From: Paraconiothyrium sp. Pb-2020
Lineage: Eukaryota; Ascomycota; Dothideomycetes; Pleosporales; Didymosphaeriaceae
Reading direction: 5' to 3'
DNA length: 64,000 nucleotides
Assembly: GCA_022419385.1 (NCBI GenBank)
Contig: JAJUBI010000001.1
Span: 1,736,001-1,800,000 of the forward strand
Part shown: one piece after another, positions 59,918 through 64,000 of the stretch
Layout of the letters: each line of letters opens with the position of its first letter
Numbering within the stretch: the first letter of the stretch is position 1
The notes under the pieces: generated by a model
Seen by the model: only the letters and a program-made list of their open reading frames with translations
The model's database searches: none
Told to the model about the DNA's origin: nothing
Made by a program: the position numbers and the translations under genes

Positions 59918-60246
59918 GCGGTGGACTGTCGTACGGCTTCGGTGCTGCTTTCGAGCTCGTTTTTGATGTCGCTGAGTATCTGTGCGTTCTCGTTCGCCGT
60001 AGCCTTTGCTTCCGTTTGGAGGATTCTTAGAGCGTCGCTTATTGCGTTGAGGTCGGGGGTGTGCTGCACTTTCAGGATGAACGTCACCGTGCCGTGGATA
60101 ATGGTCTTTACGAGGTCTGCGGGTACGGGCTGGCTGTTGGTGCGTTCGATGCAGGTAAATGAGTCTTGAAGGTAGGTGCTGAGTCGTGTAGCGTGCTCGT
60201 GAATTGGGGTTGGCCACGTTGCCTGTTGAGGCCATCGCGTCGCCAT
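59918..60246 (-). pseudogene. Retroelement-like (gag/ORF1-type) N-terminal fragment
   Basis: From a Met at 60246 the minus strand encodes about 110 residues (MATRWPQQATWPTPI, then PADLVKTIIHGTVTF and a Glu/Lys-rich helix). I recall this as the start of fungal LINE ORF1/gag-like proteins, but cannot check it. Homology stops at about 59918, where the WD40 fragment begins in another frame, so the join is a chimera rather than a gene. Confidence 0.4.
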
Positions 60247-60607
60247 GGCGCCGCAGTCGCAGTGGGCTCCTGCGCCTGGGTGCTGGCTATTCAATTGACG
60301 CCTAGGGCAGGTGTTTGCGGTCAAAATTTCGCGTTAATTCCAAGAATTGAGATTCTCGCTGTTGTGGTGTTTCGTGGCGGTGCTACATATGCACTCAGAT
60401 GTTCTAACCTTTAGAACGGCTTAATAAGTATGCACTGAGGCTGAACGTGTCATGCTTAGCGCCTTGCACAGGCCACCATCCTCAGCGGCGAACTCTCCTT
60501 ATCCTCGCTGCACGCCGACACATTTCTCCGGGCTGCATCGTTTCGCAGTGTTTGGTTGATATTTTGCAGTTAGCTCTTTCTACCGCTCCCTCCTTGAAGA
60601 ACTTCTC

Positions 60608-63600
60608 ATGCATCTTGTACAGCTCCAAGACGATGGCAAGTTCAGCCTTGTCAAGTTCCTAGGCAACAGCATTCCAGCCTACGCAATCTTGTCACATACT
60701 TGGGGATCAAAAGAAGAAGACGAGGTCACATATCAAGATTTACAGCAAAAAAGAGGTCAAGACAAGAAGGGTTACCGTAAACTCACCTTCTGCGGAGAGC
60801 AAGCTACCAAAGATGGGCTGGGATACTTCTGGATTGATACCTGCTGTATCGACAAGACGAGCAGTGCGGAGCTCTCCGAAGCAATAACTTCTATGTTCCG
60901 CTGGTATCACGAGTCGGCTCAGTGCTACGTCTACCTATCGGACGTCTCAATAAGCAAGCGAAAAGCAGACCACGACCAGTTCAGCAGCTCCTGGGAGCCG
61001 GCTTTCCGAACAAGCAGGTGGTTTTCACGCGGCTGGACCCTTCAGGAACTCATTGCTCCCCATCGAGTCACATTCTTCTCTAAAGAAGGTAATCACTTAG
61101 GCAATAAATCGAGCCTAGAGCGACTAATCCATGACATTACGCGTATCCCCATACCTGCTCTTCGCAATGCTCCTCTAGATGAGTTCGACGTTGAGCAGCG
61201 TATGTCATGGACAGAAAATCGGCAGACCACACGTGAAGAGGATAGAGCTTATTCCCTGCTGGGTATTGTGGGTGTTAGTATGCTGCCGATGTACGGAGAA
61301 GGAAAAGATAGGGCTCTCAGGCGTCTTCGGAGAGAGATAAGAGAGGCATCAGGTGGAATGATTGCTACATTGAATGAGGAGCAAAAACAGGGCTTCCTAG
61401 AGTCCTTGAGGTTTGACCAAATCGATGCGCGTCAGATGACGATTAAAAACGCCCACACCAAGACGTGCAAATGGCTCCTGAAAAATTGGCAGTACCTTGA
61501 CTGGCTTGATGAGTCTAAGCTAGGTGAACACCACGGTTTTTTGTGGATCAAAGGAAAAGCTGGTGCTGGTAAATCGACATTGATGAAATTTGCCTTACTC
61601 AATGCTCGTAAAACGATGAAAGACTGCATTATACTGTCCTTTTTCTTTAATGCACGGGGAGAAGATATGGAGAAGTCTACAATTGGAGCATACCGATCGC
61701 TGTCACTGCAACTCCTCGAACGTCTTCCAGCGCTCCAGAACACGTTCGACTCGCTCGGCCTGTTAGCGTCAAGTATTGGCGCAAGTCATCAGTGGAATAT
61801 CGAGTTGCTCAAAATGCTGCTGGAGCAGGCTCTTCAAGCGCTTGGGGAGTCCCGGGTGGTGTGCTTCATTGACGCACTAGATGAATGCGATGAGGAGAAA
61901 GTTCGAGATATGATCCAATTCTTCGAGCGCATCGGCGAGATTGCTGTGTCGGCCAACATTCGGTTTCAGGTTTGCTTCTCGAGTAGACACTACCCACACA
62001 TCACGATCCGGAAGGGGCTCGAACTGGTGCTAGAAGTACAAAAAGGGCACACCCAAGATATCGCTAACTACGTCGAGACGGAGCTGAAGATCGGGCAGAC
62101 CAAGCTCGCTCAGCAGACCCGTGCGGAACTTCAAGAGAAGGCATCAGGTATCTTTATGTGGATCGTTCTTGTCGTAGGCATCCTGAATAAGGAGTGGGAC
62201 CGTGGCCAGGTCCACGCGCTCCGGCGGAAGTTGCAGGAGATTCCCAACGATTTACACGACCTCTTTCGCGATATCTTAACACGTGACTCGCACAACAAGG
62301 ATAGTTTAGTGCTATGCATTCAGTGGGTACTCTTCGCGAAGCAGCCGCTAAATCCGGAGCAGTTGTATCATGCCATTCTGTCAGGCGTTGATCCTGATGC
62401 GGTGTCGGTATGGGACTCCGAGGAGATCACCAAGGACGTGTTGAAGCGCTTCATACTTGACTGTTCGAAAGGTCTCGTCGAGACTACCACGTCCAAGAAG
62501 CAGAAGGTTCAGTTCATACACGAGTCAGTGAGGGACTTCCTCCTTAAAGAGAACGGTCTCGGTAAGATCTGGCCCGAACTTAGGAGCAATTTTCAGGGTC
62601 AGAGCCACGAGCGACTGAAGCAGTGCTGCTCCTACTACATCACTTTCGATGTTGCGACATCCTTGAACATCCCCAATAGCCTTCCTAAGGCTTCCTCGCA
62701 GCAGGCAGCGGGCATGCGCACATTGGCGATGCAAAACTTCCCATTGCTGGAGTATGCTGTACGGAATGTGCTGCATCACGCAGATACAGCAGAAGGCAGT
62801 GGTGTCTCCCAGGAGCACTTTCTCGAAAGCTTTCCGCCTCCTCAATGGGTTAAATTGGACAACCTATTTGAGAAACACGAAGTGCGTAGACACTCGGAAC
62901 GCGTTAGTTGTCTATATCTGCTTGCCGAACTTAACATGGCCAATCTCATAAAGGTCTGCCGATCGGTTGATCAATGCATGACAGTGGAGGATGAGCGTTA
63001 CGGCTGTCCTCTTTTCGCAGCGGCTGCCACTGGTAGTAAGGAGGCGCTTAAACTGTGTATGAAATCGATCAGAATAGATGAAACCACTGAGAGACCTCTT
63101 CATGCAGGGGACGAACCCAAATCACAGCACGAGCTGGCTCAACAGGCTGCAAAGCGCGATTTTGCCTACTCGAAAACAAAAGGACTGTTGTTGAGTGCAG
63201 CAGAGCTCGGACATGATACAGTTCTTACCCATTTGATAAGTTTAGGAGGCTTTAAGATTGATTCAAAGGACTCAAAAGATAGAACTACGTTGTGGTGGGC
63301 TTCTAGGAATGGATGTGAGAACGCGGTGAGTTCATTACTTGTCACAAGTTCTGCTACTATCAACAGCAAGGACAAAGACAACAAAACGCCATTGCACATT
63401 GCAGCGGAGACTGGATACGAGGCGGTAGTTGCAGTACTCCTCGACAAAGGCGCCGACGCCAACGCGCAGGGTGGACGGTACGGCAACGCACTCCAGGCGG
63501 CTTCATCGAACGGCAGAGAGGCGGTGGTGAAGATGCTGCTTAACGCGGGCGCCGACGTGAACGCGCAGGGTGGATTCTACAGCAACGCACTCCAGGCGGC

Positions 63601-64000
63601 TTCATCGAACGGCAGAGAGGCGGTGGTGAAGATGCTGCTCGACGCGGGCACCAAGGTCAACGCGCAGGGTGGAGAGTACGGCAACGCACTCCGGGCGGCT
63701 TCATATGGAGGCCACAAGCAGGTGGTGAAGATGCTGCTCGACGCGGGCGCCGACGTGAATGCGCAGGGTGGGCTATTCAATAATGCACTCTGGGCGGCTT
63801 CATCTGGAGGCCACGAGGCGGTGGTGAAGATGCTGCTTGACGCGGGCGCCGACGTGAACGCGCAGGGTGGACGGTACGGCAACGCACTCCAGGCGGCTTC
63901 ATCAAACGGCAGAGAGGCGGTGGTAAAGATGCTGCTCAACGCGGGCGCTGACGTAAACACACAGAGTGGATTCTACAGCAACGCACTCCAGGCGGCTTCA
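60608..64000 (+). CDS. HET-NACHT-ankyrin NLR, runs off the window
   Basis: The open frame from the ATG at 60608 is uninterrupted for 1131 codons to the window edge. An N-terminal HET domain (AYAILSHTWG at about 24-33, YFWIDTCCIDK, SRGWTLQELIAP, ending near residue 235) is the death effector of heterokaryon-incompatibility proteins. NACHT follows: P-loop GKAGAGKST at 316-324, Walker B FIDALDECDE from 420, sensor-like CFSSRHYP. A helical region leads to ankyrin repeats from about residue 885. The predicted role is non-self recognition and cell death when ankyrins bind a ligand. Seven-fold near-identical ankyrin units continue past the end. Codon use is normal, with no RIP damage. The start could also lie upstream if a leader intron exists. 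Confidence 0.92.
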   Translation, partial: MHLVQLQDDGKFSLVKFLGNSIPAYAILSHTWGSKEEDEVTYQDLQQKRGQDKKGYRKLTFCGEQATKDGLGYFWIDTCCIDKTSSAELSEAITSMFRWYHESAQCYVYLSDVSISKRKADHDQFSSSWEPAFRTSRWFSRGWTLQELIAPHRVTFFSKEGNHLGNKSSLERLIHDITRIPIPALRNAPLDEFDVEQRMSWTENRQTTREEDRAYSLLGIVGVSMLPMYGEGKDRALRRLRREIREASGGMIATLNEEQKQGFLESLRFDQIDARQMTIKNAHTKTCKWLLKNWQYLDWLDESKLGEHHGFLWIKGKAGAGKSTLMKFALLNARKTMKDCIILSFFFNARGEDMEKSTIGAYRSLSLQLLERLPALQNTFDSLGLLASSIGASHQWNIELLKMLLEQALQALGESRVVCFIDALDECDEEKVRDMIQFFERIGEIAVSANIRFQVCFSSRHYPHITIRKGLELVLEVQKGHTQDIANYVETELKIGQTKLAQQTRAELQEKASGIFMWIVLVVGILNKEWDRGQVHALRRKLQEIPNDLHDLFRDILTRDSHNKDSLVLCIQWVLFAKQPLNPEQLYHAILSGVDPDAVSVWDSEEITKDVLKRFILDCSKGLVETTTSKKQKVQFIHESVRDFLLKENGLGKIWPELRSNFQGQSHERLKQCCSYYITFDVATSLNIPNSLPKASSQQAAGMRTLAMQNFPLLEYAVRNVLHHADTAEGSGVSQEHFLESFPPPQWVKLDNLFEKHEVRRHSERVSCLYLLAELNMANLIKVCRSVDQCMTVEDERYGCPLFAAAATGSKEALKLCMKSIRIDETTERPLHAGDEPKSQHELAQQAAKRDFAYSKTKGLLLSAAELGHDTVLTHLISLGGFKIDSKDSKDRTTLWWASRNGCENAVSSLLVTSSATINSKDKDNKTPLHIAAETGYEAVVAVLLDKGADANAQGGRYGNALQAASSNGREAVVKMLLNAGADVNAQGGFYSNALQAASSNGREAVVKMLLDAGTKVNAQGGEYGNALRAASYGGHKQVVKMLLDAGADVNAQGGLFNNALWAASSGGHEAVVKMLLDAGADVNAQGGRYGNALQAASSNGREAVVKMLLNAGADVNTQSGFYSNALQAAS
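63468..64000 (+). repeat. Near-identical 99 bp ankyrin repeats
   Basis: Units begin at about 63468, 63567, 63666, 63765, 63864 and 63963, each 99 bp (33 residues). They share long identical stretches such as GCGGTGGTGAAGATGCTGCT. Differences concentrate at the few codons after the GG turn (RYG, FYS, EYG, LFN) and at the SNGRE/YGGHK/SGGHE segment, the surface-exposed positions of the fold. Confidence 0.92.

Noticed and set aside
63577..63960. Minus-strand open frame over the ankyrin repeats
   Set aside because: It is a repetitive shadow of the + strand ankyrin codons.

Overview
This is nuclear DNA of a filamentous ascomycete (Pezizomycotina, probably Dothideomycetes by gene resemblance). The signs are many 45-70 bp GT-AG introns with CTAAC/CTGAC branch sites, fungal-type housekeeping genes, a 28 kb AT-rich block whose decay matches repeat-induced point mutation (RIP: CAG/CAA turned to TAG/TAA, TGC to TAC), and NLR-type STAND genes of the heterokaryon-incompatibility kind.

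Left half, about 0.7-30.3 kb: a normal gene-dense segment. In order it holds an MFS exporter, the TFIIIC TPR subunit (TFC4/Sfc4), the divergent pair SYS1 / COA6, a microbial-type PARG-like macrodomain protein, mitoferrin, mitochondrial asparaginyl-tRNA synthetase, a SAP1-like AAA ATPase, an SQS1-like R3H protein whose G-patch end is broken, ATG4, the divergent histone pair H2B / H2A, the complex I LYR subunit NDUFB9 and KGD2 (E2 of 2-oxoglutarate dehydrogenase). Exon structures were worked out by hand, and apart from SQS1 the reading frames close without lesions.

Middle, about 30.5-58.7 kb: an AT-rich, RIP-ruined nest of Ty3/gypsy retrotransposons. One family (here LTR-A, 463 bp LTRs, six copies) has two full-length copies placed head to head at 43527-50594 (-) and 50690-57774 (+). 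Each has its own 5 bp target-site duplication (AAATT; AGTAG), and together they form a 14 kb palindrome. At least two further gypsy families lie at 30.6-39.8 kb.

Hidden in this block is a dead two-gene system. A HeLo-domain (HET-s/LopB type, cell-death effector) pseudogene runs leftward from 41729. An NB-ARC-TPR NLR pseudogene runs rightward from 42047, and the two share a 317 bp divergent promoter. The NLR is cut by the two gypsy copies. Removing them joins 42047-43526, 50600-50689 and 57780-58899 into one continuous frame ending in eight to nine 42-residue TPR units, which look like a 126 bp satellite. The effector carries, right after its HeLo domain, a GLxLGHNS-type motif resembling the GLQVGYNSGTI at the NLR N terminus. 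This is the arrangement expected for amyloid-signalling NLR/effector pairs.

Right end, 58.9-64.0 kb: GC-normal again. It holds a chimeric remnant (a WD40 tail of an NWD-type NLR joined to a retroelement-like fragment) and then an intact HET-NACHT-ankyrin NLR that runs off the window with near-identical 99 bp ankyrin repeats. The segment therefore reads as a STAND/NLR cluster partly destroyed by transposition and RIP, beside an intact member.
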